A DNA stretch of 64,000 bases from Arthrobacter sp. Soil762 (lineage in GTDB: Bacteria; Actinomycetota; Actinomycetes; Actinomycetales; Micrococcaceae), in assembly GCF_001428335.1 (NCBI RefSeq), contig NZ_LMSG01000012.1, positions 565,136-629,135 on the forward strand, given 5' to 3'. Each line of letters opens with the position of its first letter. Position 1 is the stretch's first letter. Position numbers and translations under genes: made by a program. The notes below the pieces were generated by a model. The model was not told the origin of the DNA. It did no database searches and saw only the letters and a list, made by a program, of their open reading frames with translations. Positions 7,257-16,570 of the stretch are shown one piece after another.

Positions 7257-8786
7257 TCACCGGAGCCCAGCCACGTGCCTCCACGCGGCCCTGGCTTCCC
7301 CTAGGCTGGCGAACTCGCAACTGTCCCGTCCCGTAGCAGGATCCTCGCCCGCGCCCTCCCCCAGGAACGCCAGGACCACCGCGGAAAGCCGCTTCGACTC
7401 CGCCCCTGCAGGACTGGCACCCAGGACGGTTGACCAGAACCCTAGCTTGGCCGCCTCATCGAGCCGCAGACAGGCCAAGGCCCCGATGACGCACAGTTCA
7501 TGCACATCATGTATTGCGGACTGTTCCTGCATCCGTTCCAGCGAGGACCGAAGGAGTCCGTGGGCGCGCTGAGAATCTCCTTGGCGGGCCGCCGCGAGGG
7601 CATCGATGGATTCCACCTGGGCAATGCCGATGGAGGAATCCAGTGCGGCGTTTAGCTCCCTCGCCTCCTCCAATGTGTCCTGGCAGTTACTCGTGCCAAT
7701 GATTTCCTCCACCCGTGCCAGATGGCGCAGGCCGCGGGCGAGTTCCAAGTGCCGGCCATGTTCCCGGGAATATTGGGTGGCCAGAGCAAATGACATTCGG
7801 GCGCGCATGAAGCTGCCATTCCAAAACCAGAGGTGGCCGAGGAGATCGGCCTGCTCATCCGTAGAGCACCAGTCCACTGCGATCTCTTCCAGGTCGCGCC
7901 GGGCGGTTTCGAGCTTCCCACTCCGAAGAGCCGCTAGCACTTCAAGTTTCCTCCTTCGGCGGCGGATTTCGGGCTCATCGCTGGTCTGCCCGATCGCGAG
8001 AACGTTCAGGCATTCCCTGATCTCACCGCGCAGGAGTAGGCGCCTGCCGGCAGCCACGCGCGCCAGATCGGTCATCCAGCCGGAGGCTTCGTCCGAGGAA
8101 GGGTCGCGTTCCTGCAGATTTTCGGGGATGTCACCCTCCAGCCGGCACACTGAGTACACGAGACCGGAGAAGCCAGCATGGCGTGTGGCCCGGCCCGCTT
8201 CCATCGCAAGCTGCCGGCCATATCCCGCGCTGTTGGCTGCAAAGACCAAGGGAACCGCGGCCTGCGGTACAGCGGCACCGAGGATCGAGACTTCCTCCAA
8301 AAAACGCACGGCCTGGAACACGCGGGCGCGCCCCAGGACATCCGTCTGCCCGGAACCGGAATTTGCGCTCACCCAGCGAGCTGCCTTCGTGAGCAGCGAT
8401 ACTTGCTGGCCAGCGGTCCAGGCAGCGCCCTGTTCGACGCTCGAGGCCACCAGGTGACGCACTCCCTCGGTAATTCTGAGATCGAGCCACGGGGAGTCGT
8501 TCTCTTCGACAAAATGGCGTTCAACAAACTTCTTCAGCTCGGTCGGGAGGGCCTGCGGAACGAGATCCTCCAGCAGGAGGATATTAAAGGCGGGAACGAG
8601 TGCCGCAGCCTGAAGAAGGTTCTGCTCCACTGGCGAAAGCCCTCGCATTGTCCTGGTAAACAGTTCCGGGAAGCCGCCGGCAAGGTCATCCTCACTGAGC
8701 GGCAGGTTCCGTTGCTGCCGGATGTTACACAGATCCACTGCGCAGTTGAGGTATGCCGGGTATCCACTGCCCTTGTCCACGATCAT
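7257..8786 (-). pseudogene. C-terminal part of frameshifted STAND-type NTPase/TPR-like regulator
   Basis: Open frame of 509 codons that continues the NTPase encoded at 8725-9879 in another frame. Natural continuity is seen at the join: the upstream frame reads HTAWPGKPP, and this frame supplies PEDVLTMIVDKGSGYPAYLNCAVDL, the usual segment after a STAND ATPase. The remainder is helical, with pairs resembling TPR-like repeats. A one-base difference near 8795-8815 separates the frames, within a run of C/G. Either a disabling mutation or a sequencing error; read together, 7257-9879 would encode about 870 residues. Confidence 0.7.
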
Positions 8787-9879
8787 CGTGAGGACGTCTT
8801 CCGGAGGGCGGCTTTCCGGGCCACGCCGTGTGCAGGAGCCTTCGCGAATCGTCGTCGGTGAGCCGGCCCAGCATATGCTGGCGCGGCTCCTCCGTGGCTG
8901 ACACCAATCCCGGCCAGTTGTCAGGGCCGTTCCTCAGGAACTGCCCTGCGCTATGCGGATCGGCCCACCGGAGCCGTTCGCGGCCTGTGACAACGAAAAG
9001 GCAATTTGGCATCAGATACATCAGCCGACAGAGAAAATCTTCCAGGGAACCCTCATGGCCGCTGTGGGCTTGGACGTCTTCCCATGTGTCAAAGAAGATG
9101 ATGTATTCGAGCGGCCGGCGCCTTCCGCCCTCATCGGGTTGCCGGCTTTGCTGTTGACTCAGGTCCCAGGCCAGGAAATGGGGCAGAAATGCGAGCAGCT
9201 CAACGAGGTCGTCCTCGTCCATGGCAGCATCCAGGTAAGGGCAATCGCGCAGGAGTTTCTTCTGTGATGCACTGCGGGCAATGGCGCGTACTGCATGAGT
9301 TGTGAGACGGGTGGCGCCGCCGACGACGCCAAAGCTGGAGGCTCCGAGGACAGCGTCTGCCAGGTCTGAGAGGGCGTCTGTCATCACGCTGCCGAGGTCA
9401 GCAGCGCCCGACGCCGCCCCGCCGGCACCGCTTCCCTGCAGATATTCGCGCAAGGCCTCTCCTGGATGGGCCATGCTCCAGTACAGGGAAAATGCAAGAT
9501 CAAAGGCGGGCGCCGGCACCCTTTTGTCCGCCAGGCGTGCCCGGATCGCAATCAGAAGTGTTTCAAAGTCACGGTCGCCTGATTTCGCAAAGTCGTGCCG
9601 GTAAGTAATCGGGGATGTGGGTTCCGTAGTGTCGCCGGATCTGACGAGGTCATCCAGATGGCGGGAGAGCGCACTCTTGCCGATCCCGCTCTGTCCGTAA
9701 AACGACAGGACGTTTTTCCGGGGCCGCGAAAAATCCGTGACCAAGCCGGGTTCTTTCGCAACCTCACATACAGCACGCCGGCTTGCCGTCAGTGCCTCTG
9801 CCTGGGCCACCCGATTTGTGAAGATCCGCGTCCCGGCCGACGTTGTTCTTCCTGTTTCAAGCAACCCCCGCAGTCTCAT
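8725..9879 (-). pseudogene. N-terminal NTPase part of frameshifted STAND-type protein
   Basis: Encodes a P-loop NTPase: Walker A GQSGIGKSA (residues 62-70), Walker B-like YIIFFDTWED (about 259-268) and the sensor strand LFVVTGRERLRW. The Ala/Gly-rich stretch at 150-200 is probably a surface insertion. After residue about 350 the frame gives Arg/Gly-rich junk, marking the frameshift, while the true continuation is in the frame ending at 7257. STAND NTPases act as signal-sensing switches in transcription or defence; no effector domain is recognisable here. Confidence 0.7.
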
Positions 9880-9948
9880 TGCTCAAACCTACATCGCGGT
9901 GCGTACGCCGGCCTTTATGGCAACGCCATCCGTCGGGGCTGGACAGGT

Positions 9949-10425
9949 GCTCAGATATCAGCCAGCACCGACGCCGGGTTCTCGATTGCGTCCGCTACAA
10001 ACCTGAGGAACCCGGCTGCCGTGCCGCCGTCGCAGACGCGGTGATCGAACGTGAGCGTCAGTTCGGTGACCTTGCGGACCGCGAGTTCCCCGTCCACGAC
10101 CCACGGCTTGTCGATGATGCGCCCGACGCCCAGGATCGCCACCTCGGGGTGGTTGATGATGGCCGCGAGCCGTCCACCCCGAAGACGCCGTAGTTGTTCA
10201 GCGTGAAGGTGCCGCTGGCCAGTTGCTCCGGCGTCGCCTTGCCCTCGCGCACGACGGCGGTGAGCCGGCGGATCTCCGCGTCCAGTTCGCGGGCGCTGAG
10301 TTTGTCCGCGTTGCGGATCGAGGGGACCATCAGTCCGCGGTCCGTCTGGGCAGCGAAGCCCAGGTTGATGCCGGCACCCGGCGGGGACAACGGGCGATGA
10401 ACGCGAGGAGCCCCTGCGAATAGCG
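9949..10425 (-). pseudogene. Broken copy of 2-oxoacid dehydrogenase E2 C-terminal domain (copy 1)
   Basis: Nearly identical over long runs to the 3' end of the intact E2 gene (17933-18361), starting from the same CTCAGATATCAGCCAGCACC edge. It keeps the FDHRVCDGG active-site motif, but one base is missing near 10165, and an internal block corresponding to about 18362-18450 is deleted before a last matching stretch (GCGATGAACGCGAGGAG). It has no lipoyl domain and no start. The high identity points to a recent duplication. Confidence 0.85.
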
Positions 10426-10429
10426 CCGT

Positions 10430-10545
10430 CGGGCGTTTCATCATTGTCGGGTGTCTCGTACTTGACCGAAAATGCACTTAATCCAAGTCGATAAGCCGGC
10501 TGGATGCAGCGGGATCAAATCGCCGCGCCACGTTCTAAGAGAGGC
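10430..10545. repeat. Copy of the acyltransferase upstream region
   Basis: GTCGGGTGTCTCGTACTTGACCGAAAA and following bases match, with scattered differences, the region 24405-24545 just upstream of the acyltransferase gene. It directly abuts the E2 fragment, so the two were probably brought together by a deletion inside a duplicated segment. Confidence 0.55.
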
Positions 10546-10628
10546 GGACCTTCCCGCGGAGTCAGGAATCACGGCTTCGCCCTTGTTCAGCCCGGCAGTT
10601 GCTTTGCAGTGCAGGCCGGGGTCTTGGC

Positions 10629-12113
10629 CTAGAGGTCCGTGATTCTCAGGGCCATCAGGCAGGTTGCCTGTCCGTCCAGGGTGTCCAGGGGCAGCCGCAG
10701 CAACTCCGAGAGCAGCCGCAGGCGCTTGCTCAGCGTGTTGCGGTGGATATAGAGGTCCCGGGATGTGTCGGACGGCTGCGCGTTATGTTCCAGGTAGCTT
10801 CTCAGGGTCTGCAGGAGCGCGCTGTTGTGGTCGCGGTCGTATGCGACCACTGGAGCCAACAGCTTGTGGGCGGCCGCACGGGCGCCGCCGCCGGCTGTGG
10901 CGGCGATCAGGGACTGGATATCGAGCGGTGCCGGGATTACCGGCTCCGAAACGTGCAGGACCTTGTGCCGGGCGTCCGCGACGCCCAGCCGCAATTCGTC
11001 CACGCTCTCCGCCGGCCCCCTGATGACGATCGGCACACCCGCGGCCATCTGGCGGCAGGATTCCAGCAACTGCTCTGTGATCGACTCCGGGGGCTCCCCC
11101 GTGGCGGTACTGGATTGGGCAAAGGCGAAGAGGTTGCCTTGCGAGGAGTGGATCTGGACTCGGTGGAACAGTTCCTGGACCGCCAGGCGAATCTTCCATG
11201 GATGGGTTGAATCGTCAGGATCCGGGCGGGCCACCACAAGATACGTCGCAGCCTGGGGATCGAGCCCCGCCGCCCGGAAGGTTCGGGTGAGTTCGTCGGT
11301 GGCGACTCCCTCCCAGTCGCCGAACTGTTGCAGCAATGCCGCCATTCTTGCCGCTTTTTGCCCCGGGGCCTTGAGTACGTTGTTGAGTTGGACGGCGAGG
11401 ATGGATGAGGCTGGACCGAGCAGCGTCGCCAGGGGCTCGCGGGAGAGCCCTCCGCGGGCCACCAGATGAAAAATCTCCGTCCCACCCATCGGCAGTTCGA
11501 AGGACGAAGCCTCGGTACCCGCAGCGGCCCGGCTCAGGTCCTCATGCGTCCAGCCCGATCCCTTCGGCCAAAAGGCCACCACGTCACCGATGGCGTCGAA
11601 GACCGCGACCTGGCTTTTTGCGGCCCCGGCAATCTCGGCCAGCAACCCGCGCAGGGCGCCCCCGGTTCCGGCGATTCTTGCGCAGCGGTCGGCCAGTGCC
11701 CACGACTGCTTGGTCAGTGCGAAGCGTTCGGCCTCCAGGACGCTGGTGACGAAACGCTGAACCTGGAGCGCAGGCACAACATGCGGGACCTCCAGGAGTG
11801 GGACGTTATGCTTCGTGGCCGCCCTGATCAGGCCCGGCGGGATCAGCCGGTGGGCGGCGCCGGTGCCGAACGCGATGGCGGCCACCGGAACGTCCGCGAG
11901 CCGCTCGGCGTAGGCATCCCAGATCTGGTCGTCCGAAAAGTTGAATCCGATGCCATTGGTGATCACGAGGCAGCCGGCGCCGAGAAATGGCGTTGGGTCC
12001 AGGAACTCTGCCTGGGCGCAGAAGCTGATGGACCGGGCCAATCGTTGCCGCGAAGAGGGCGTGTGCAAACGCAACTGCAAAGTATCCTCGGCCAGCAAAT
12101 CGGCGACTTTCAT
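10629..12113 (-). CDS. PucR-family transcriptional regulator
   Basis: About 494 residues from the ATG at 12113 (MKVADLLAEDTLQLRL), preceded by GAGGGAGAG; an upstream in-frame start at 12161 is less likely. The N-terminal PucR sensor domain covers about 1-120 (GAGCLVITNGIGF), and a GGDEF-like middle region follows. The C-terminal helix-turn-helix of the PucR/CdaR type is the last about 60 residues (RSYLEHNAQPSDTSRDLYIH, then RNTLSKRLRLL). It is divergent from the pxpA operon, with a 9+9-bp palindrome between them, so it most likely controls that operon in response to its substrate. Confidence 0.85.
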   Translation of the reverse strand: MKVADLLAEDTLQLRLHTPSSRQRLARSISFCAQAEFLDPTPFLGAGCLVITNGIGFNFSDDQIWDAYAERLADVPVAAIAFGTGAAHRLIPPGLIRAATKHNVPLLEVPHVVPALQVQRFVTSVLEAERFALTKQSWALADRCARIAGTGGALRGLLAEIAGAAKSQVAVFDAIGDVVAFWPKGSGWTHEDLSRAAAGTEASSFELPMGGTEIFHLVARGGLSREPLATLLGPASSILAVQLNNVLKAPGQKAARMAALLQQFGDWEGVATDELTRTFRAAGLDPQAATYLVVARPDPDDSTHPWKIRLAVQELFHRVQIHSSQGNLFAFAQSSTATGEPPESITEQLLESCRQMAAGVPIVIRGPAESVDELRLGVADARHKVLHVSEPVIPAPLDIQSLIAATAGGGARAAAHKLLAPVVAYDRDHNSALLQTLRSYLEHNAQPSDTSRDLYIHRNTLSKRLRLLSELLRLPLDTLDGQATCLMALRITDL

Positions 12114-12183
12114 GCTCTCCCTCTGGACGGTCAGGTCTGGACCAAATTCCCCCGTGTGCAACTACGACAATTAGACACCCATT

Positions 12184-12203
12184 CAGTGGGCAAATGCCCA
12201 CTG
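12184..12203. promoter_or_regulatory. Palindromic operator between pucR-like gene and pxpA
   Basis: CAGTGGGCA and TGCCCACTG are perfect inverted arms separated by AA. It lies in the 124-base divergent gap, 35 bases before the pxpA ATG. It is a good candidate binding site for the PucR-family protein, which could then control both directions. Confidence 0.6.
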
Positions 12204-12237
12204 GGATGCGAACCGGAGCCTCAGTAGGGTTTCACAC

Positions 12238-12987
12238 ATGCGACAAGAGAATGTGAACGGCATCACAGCCGGAATTGAAATCAACTCGGACATGGGCGAG
12301 GCTTTGGGGCTGCACACCTTCGGGAACGATCTGGAGCTGATGCAGATCATCGACGTCGCAAACGTTGCGTGCGGTTTCCACTCCGGAGACCCGGACACCA
12401 TGGACGCCACAGTGCAAGCCGCTAAGGAACACGGGGTGAAGGTCGGCGCCCATCCGGGGCTGCCGGACATCATTGGCTTTGGCCGCAGGGAAATGAAACT
12501 GACACCGGCGGAAGTCGAGTCACTTATTCTCTACCAGGTGGGCGCACTGACCGGCTTCCTGCACAAAGCGGGAATGGAACTGAACCACATCAAACCCCAC
12601 GGATCCCTCTACGGAATGCTGGCCCGTGACCCCGAGCTGATGCGGGGTGCAGCCCGCGTCGCCAAGCTCTACCAGGTGCCCGTCTACGGGTTGGCTGGAA
12701 CCGCCCATCAAAGTGTTTGCCAGGAGATGGACGTCCCCTTCGTTGGTGAACTGTACGTGGACCTGAACTACGGCCCCGCGGGGGAACTCCTGATCCAGCG
12801 CCGCCCCGAACCCACCGACCCCTCCGCGGCCGCGGAACGCGTTCGCAGGGTGCTCAGCGACGGCGTTGTCGAAGCCTCCGACGGCACCCTGCTCACCATT
12901 GATTTCCAGAGCATTTGCGTGCACTCCGATGCCCCGAATTCGCCGGCTGTAGCCACGGCCGTCCGGCAGGCCGCCGCCGGAACCTAA
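12238..12987 (+). CDS. pxpA: LamB/YcsF family, 5-oxoprolinase subunit A
   Basis: 249 residues, full length for the family. Family hallmarks are INSDMGEALG at 17-26, NVACGFHSGDP, GAHPGLPDIIGFGRR and HIKPHGSLYG. In 5-oxoprolinase, PxpA works with PxpB and PxpC in the ATP-dependent opening of 5-oxoproline (pyroglutamate) to glutamate. Here the usual trio is interrupted by a biotin carrier protein and a biotin carboxylase, so the substrate may be another lactam or amide. First gene of an operon running to about 17.9 kb. Confidence 0.9.
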   Translation: MRQENVNGITAGIEINSDMGEALGLHTFGNDLELMQIIDVANVACGFHSGDPDTMDATVQAAKEHGVKVGAHPGLPDIIGFGRREMKLTPAEVESLILYQVGALTGFLHKAGMELNHIKPHGSLYGMLARDPELMRGAARVAKLYQVPVYGLAGTAHQSVCQEMDVPFVGELYVDLNYGPAGELLIQRRPEPTDPSAAAERVRRVLSDGVVEASDGTLLTIDFQSICVHSDAPNSPAVATAVRQAAAGT

Positions 12988-13030
12988 CCGGGTCCCGCAG
13001 CACATACAAAACCACACTGAAAGGTCCCCT

Positions 13031-13276
13031 GTGTCCCACAACATCGTTTCCCCGCTCCCCGGCCTGTTCTACCGGAAGCCCGGCCCCGGCAAAGACGCCT
13101 ACGTTACCGAAGGCGACCGCGTCGAATCCGGCCAGACCATCGGCGTCATCGAGATCATGAAGCAGTTCAGTGAAATCCGCTCCGACGTGGGCGGGACCCT
13201 GACCAGCTTCGAGGTCGAAGATTTCGGTGCCGTCAATCCCGGCGATGTCATCGCCGTCATCGAGGTGGGACCATGA
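13031..13276 (+). CDS. Small biotin carboxyl carrier (biotinyl-domain) protein
   Basis: 81 residues starting at GTG with GAAAGG upstream. It is a bare biotinyl domain with biotin-accepting K44 in EIMKQF, in place of the usual EAMKM. The N-terminal extension of typical AccB proteins is missing. It overlaps the biotin carboxylase start by four bases, showing translational coupling. It should carry carboxybiotin between the carboxylase at 13273 and a transferase, most plausibly the PxpB/PxpC pair. Confidence 0.85.
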   Translation: MSHNIVSPLPGLFYRKPGPGKDAYVTEGDRVESGQTIGVIEIMKQFSEIRSDVGGTLTSFEVEDFGAVNPGDVIAVIEVGP

Positions 13277-14628
13277 AAAAACTCCTTATTGCCAATCGCG
13301 GCGAAATCGCCGTCCGCATCATCCGCACGGCACGCGAACTGGGCATCGGCACCGTCGTCGTCGCAAGCGAACCCGACGCCCATTCCTTCGCTGCAGAACT
13401 CGCCGACGAATGCGCCGTCGTCGGCCCGGCGCCAGCGAGCCGCAGCTACCTCGACCACGAAGCAGTGCTCAAGGCGGCCCTCGACCACGGCTGCGACGCC
13501 GTCCACCCCGGCTATGGTTTCCTCTCCGAGAATGCGGACTTCGCCCGCGTAGTGCGCGACGCCGGGCTGATCTGGGTGGGTCCGGACCCGGAATCGATCG
13601 AACTTATGGGTGACAAGGCCCGTGCCCGGCAGGCGGCCATGGATGCCGGCGTCCCGACACTTCGCGGTACCGACGGCGCAGTCCCCGAGGGCGCAGACAT
13701 TGTGGCGATCGCCCGGGACATCGGCTATCCGCTGGTGGTCAAGGCCGCCGCCGGCGGTGGCGGGCGCGGCATCCGCCTCGTCGTATCCGAAGAGGATCTG
13801 CTCGCCACGGTCGAGGTGGCCCAGGCCGAGGCGGCCGCCGCGTTCGGCAGCTCCGCGGTTTACCTGGAACGCTTTGTTGAACGTGCCCGGCATGTTGAGG
13901 TCCAGATTCTGGGCGACGGCCACAATGTCATCCATCTGGGCGACCGGGACTGCTCCATGCAACGCAGGCAGCAGAAAATCATGGAGGAGGCGCCAGCCCC
14001 GGACCTCCCCGAGGAGGTGCGCCGGCAGATGCTGGAGTCCTCCGTGCACCTTGCCCAGAAGTGCGCATACTCCGGGCTAGGCACCGTCGAATTCCTCTAC
14101 GACCCGCGCAACCACGAGGTTGCGTTTATCGAGATGAACACCCGTCTTCAGGTGGAGCATCCCGTGACCGAAATGATCACCGGCCTGGACCTGGTCCGGG
14201 AACAGCTACTGGTGGCCGACGGCGCGGAACTGAGGCTGCAGCAGGAAGACATCGTCTTCCGTGGCCATGCCTTCGAATTCCGCATCAACGCCGAGGACCC
14301 GGCCAACGGCTTCATGCCGAGCCCCGGGGTGATCAAGCGCCTCGATTGGCCCGGCGGCCCGGGCATCCGCGTTGACTCCGGTTTTGTCAGCGGCTCCACC
14401 GTGGCGCCCTTCTACGACTCGCTTCTGGCCAAGCTGATCGTCTGGGACGAGACCCGCGACCAGGCCATCGTCCGTTCGGGGCGGGCCCTCGATGAGATCA
14501 CGGTCGAGGGCGTCACAACGACGATTCCGTTGCTCAAGGTCCTGAGCCAGCGGCCCGAGCTGCGCGCCGTCGAACACCATTCCAAGTTCATCGAAACCGC
14601 GCCCGAACTGCTTGGACTTCCAGCATGA
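13273..14628 (+). CDS. Biotin carboxylase subunit
   Basis: 451 residues, the normal length for AccC-type biotin carboxylases. It has the N-terminal LLIANRGEIAVRIIRTA, HPGYGFLSEN, the ATP-grasp glycine loop KAAAGGGGRGIR, and EMNTRLQVEHPVTE with catalytic residues. It carboxylates the biotin of the carrier encoded immediately upstream, using ATP and bicarbonate. Start and stop codons overlap both neighbours. No acyl-CoA carboxyltransferase genes are in the operon, which argues against fatty-acid synthesis and for a urea-carboxylase-like assembly. Confidence 0.93.
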   Translation: MKKLLIANRGEIAVRIIRTARELGIGTVVVASEPDAHSFAAELADECAVVGPAPASRSYLDHEAVLKAALDHGCDAVHPGYGFLSENADFARVVRDAGLIWVGPDPESIELMGDKARARQAAMDAGVPTLRGTDGAVPEGADIVAIARDIGYPLVVKAAAGGGGRGIRLVVSEEDLLATVEVAQAEAAAAFGSSAVYLERFVERARHVEVQILGDGHNVIHLGDRDCSMQRRQQKIMEEAPAPDLPEEVRRQMLESSVHLAQKCAYSGLGTVEFLYDPRNHEVAFIEMNTRLQVEHPVTEMITGLDLVREQLLVADGAELRLQQEDIVFRGHAFEFRINAEDPANGFMPSPGVIKRLDWPGGPGIRVDSGFVSGSTVAPFYDSLLAKLIVWDETRDQAIVRSGRALDEITVEGVTTTIPLLKVLSQRPELRAVEHHSKFIETAPELLGLPA

Positions 14629-15539
14629 GTGCGCACAGCGCCGAGAGCGAGCGCCTGAAAGGAACGGCCCGCTACACCTGGGGCGGCGATGAATTTCTGT
14701 TCATCGAGATCGACGAATCGATGAGCCTGGCCGCGAACTTCAAGGCCAACTCCATGGCCAGCTCGCTCTCGGCCCGGGCGCTGCCCGGAATCACCGACGT
14801 ATGCCCGGCCAACGCCTCCCTGCTCATCCGCTTCGATCCGGACGTCCTTGACCCGGCGGAACTCGAAGCCGCGGCCCGGGCCATCGAAACGGAGGTCGAC
14901 GCCGCAGAACACCAGACCTTGGACACCCGCATCGTGGAGATTCCCGTTTGGTACGACGATCCTTTCACCCGCGAGACGGGGGCACGGTTCCGCAGCGGAC
15001 ACCAGAAGCCCGATGGCACCGATCTCGACTTTGCCGCCGAGAGCAACGGGCTGGCATCCGCGGCGGAATTCATCAGCCGCCATCACGGCAGCCCCTGGCT
15101 GGTCTCCATGGTCGGCTTCGTGGCGGGCCTGCCCTTCATGTTCCAGATGGTTCCCCGGGAGGAGCAGCTGGAAGTCCCCAAGTACCTGAGCCCACGGACG
15201 GACACACCACCCTTGACGGTGGGACACGGCGGCTGTTTCGCGTGCATCTACTCGGTCCGGGGAGCGGGCGGCTACCAGATGTTCGGAGTCGCCGCCGCGC
15301 CCATCTTCGACCCCGCGCAGCGGCTTGAGGACTTCAAGGACTTCATGATCTTCTTCAAGCCCGGCGACATCGTCACGTTCCGGCCCGTTAACCAGGACGA
15401 ATATGAGCGGATCCAACGGCAGGTCGAGGACGGCACCTTCGTCTACCGGCAGGCCCCCGTGACCTTTGACCTGGCCGAAGCGCTCGAAGATCCCCACCGG
15501 TACAACCAAGAGATTCTGGAGCACCTCAATGTCGTTTGA
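14625..15539 (+). CDS. pxpB: PxpB/KipI-like, allophanate-hydrolase subunit 1 family
   Basis: 304 residues, longer than the about 230 typical of KipI. The fold markers are present in altered form: SMVGFVAGLPFM where KipI has GFxPGFxYL, and PRTDTPPLTVGHGGCFACIY near the C-terminal third. In urea carboxylase the same domain (AHS1) forms half of the carboxyltransferase, so in this operon it may receive the carboxyl group from the biotin carrier. It overlaps the biotin carboxylase gene by four bases and the next gene by eleven. Confidence 0.8.
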   Translation: MSAHSAESERLKGTARYTWGGDEFLFIEIDESMSLAANFKANSMASSLSARALPGITDVCPANASLLIRFDPDVLDPAELEAAARAIETEVDAAEHQTLDTRIVEIPVWYDDPFTRETGARFRSGHQKPDGTDLDFAAESNGLASAAEFISRHHGSPWLVSMVGFVAGLPFMFQMVPREEQLEVPKYLSPRTDTPPLTVGHGGCFACIYSVRGAGGYQMFGVAAAPIFDPAQRLEDFKDFMIFFKPGDIVTFRPVNQDEYERIQRQVEDGTFVYRQAPVTFDLAEALEDPHRYNQEILEHLNVV

Positions 15540-16497
15540 AATTTTGGAACCCGGACTCTCCACCACGGTCCAGGACCTTGGCCGGCTTGGCTACTACAAC
15601 GTCGGCATTCCCCAGGGCGGTTCGATGGACCAGTGGTCCGCCGAGCTGGCCAACGCCGTGGTGGGCAACACTGCCGCGGAGGCGGTCCTCGAATGCACCT
15701 ACCTCGGGCCCCGCTTCCGGACCACGGAGGCCGCCGTCATCGCCATCAGTGGTGCACCTGTGGATGTCAAGGTCAACGGCGAGAACAGGGAACAGTGGAC
15801 CAGGCTCGAGCTGGCCGCGGGAGACGAGGTTTCGTTCGGCTTCCTGCAGAGTGGGACCCGGTTCTACATCGCCGTGCGCGGCGGCATCGATGTCCCGCTC
15901 GTGCTGGGAAGCCGCTCGACGTACTCCCTGGGGTCGCTGGGCGGGTTCAAGGGCCGCAAGCTTGAGGCCGGCGACATCGTTCCCGTGGGTCAGGCGCCAG
16001 CCACCGCCACCGCGGGGCTGGACGGCATCGACACAGCGATGCGGCCCATCTTCACCCGCGACCAGGACATCCGTGTGGTCTGCGGCCTCTACGACCACCG
16101 CCTCACCGAGGCCGGGCTCGACACGCTGCTCTCCTCCACCTGGACCCTCACACCCGTGGCCGACAGGACGGGCCTGCGCTACGCGGGACCCGCCATCGAA
16201 TGGAAACCGCGCCAACAACCCTTCGGCGCGGGGTCCGACCCCTCCAACATCGTCGATGCAGGGTACGCAGTGGGCTCCATCCAGATTCCCGGCGGCAAAG
16301 AACCCATTGCCCTGCACCGGGACGCAGTCTCAGGTGGCGGCTACGCCATGGTTGCAACAGTCATCAGCGCGGACATGGATCTGCTGGCGCGTAACGCCCC
16401 CGGAACAAAAACCCGATTCCTGGCGGTAACCATGGACGAAGCACTCAGCGCGCGAGCCGAGCTCAAGGCCGTCCGCAGCCGGCTCTGGGGTAAATAG
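15529..16497 (+). CDS. pxpC: PxpC/KipA-like, allophanate-hydrolase subunit 2 family
   Basis: 322 residues from the ATG at 15529 (MSFEILEPGL), inside the 3' end of pxpB. It shows TTVQDLGRLGYYNVGIPQGG at the start and VGSIQIPGGKEPIAL in the C-terminal half, both typical of AHS2/KipA. With PxpB it would form either the 5-oxoprolinase kinase-like part or, by analogy with urea carboxylase, the carboxyltransferase. A GC hairpin followed by T-rich sequence lies after the stop. Confidence 0.85.
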   Translation: MSFEILEPGLSTTVQDLGRLGYYNVGIPQGGSMDQWSAELANAVVGNTAAEAVLECTYLGPRFRTTEAAVIAISGAPVDVKVNGENREQWTRLELAAGDEVSFGFLQSGTRFYIAVRGGIDVPLVLGSRSTYSLGSLGGFKGRKLEAGDIVPVGQAPATATAGLDGIDTAMRPIFTRDQDIRVVCGLYDHRLTEAGLDTLLSSTWTLTPVADRTGLRYAGPAIEWKPRQQPFGAGSDPSNIVDAGYAVGSIQIPGGKEPIALHRDAVSGGGYAMVATVISADMDLLARNAPGTKTRFLAVTMDEALSARAELKAVRSRLWGK

Positions 16498-16504
16498 GGC
16501 AATT

Positions 16505-16557
16505 TGCCGGCGGCGCCCGCCGCTGGTTCTGTTTGTTAGTTTTTTTTGAAATCACCT
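16505..16557 (+). terminator. Possible terminator or attenuator before permease
   Basis: A GC-rich stretch with short arms GGCGG/CCGCC is followed by TTCTGTTTGTTAGTTTTTTTT. It could give partial termination between pxpC and the permease. Confidence 0.4.
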
Positions 16558-16570
16558 AAGGGGTGTTCCT

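Noticed and set aside
13099..14049. 316-codon minus-strand ORF over the biotin carboxylase gene
   Set aside because: Shadow frame; the plus-strand gene has all family motifs.
13031..14628. Acetyl-CoA carboxylase for fatty-acid synthesis
   Set aside because: The carrier is a bare domain with an altered biotin motif, no accD-type transferase is in the operon, and the flanking genes are the PxpABC family.
14412..15566. 384-codon minus-strand ORF over pxpB
   Set aside because: Shadow frame with no recognisable domain.
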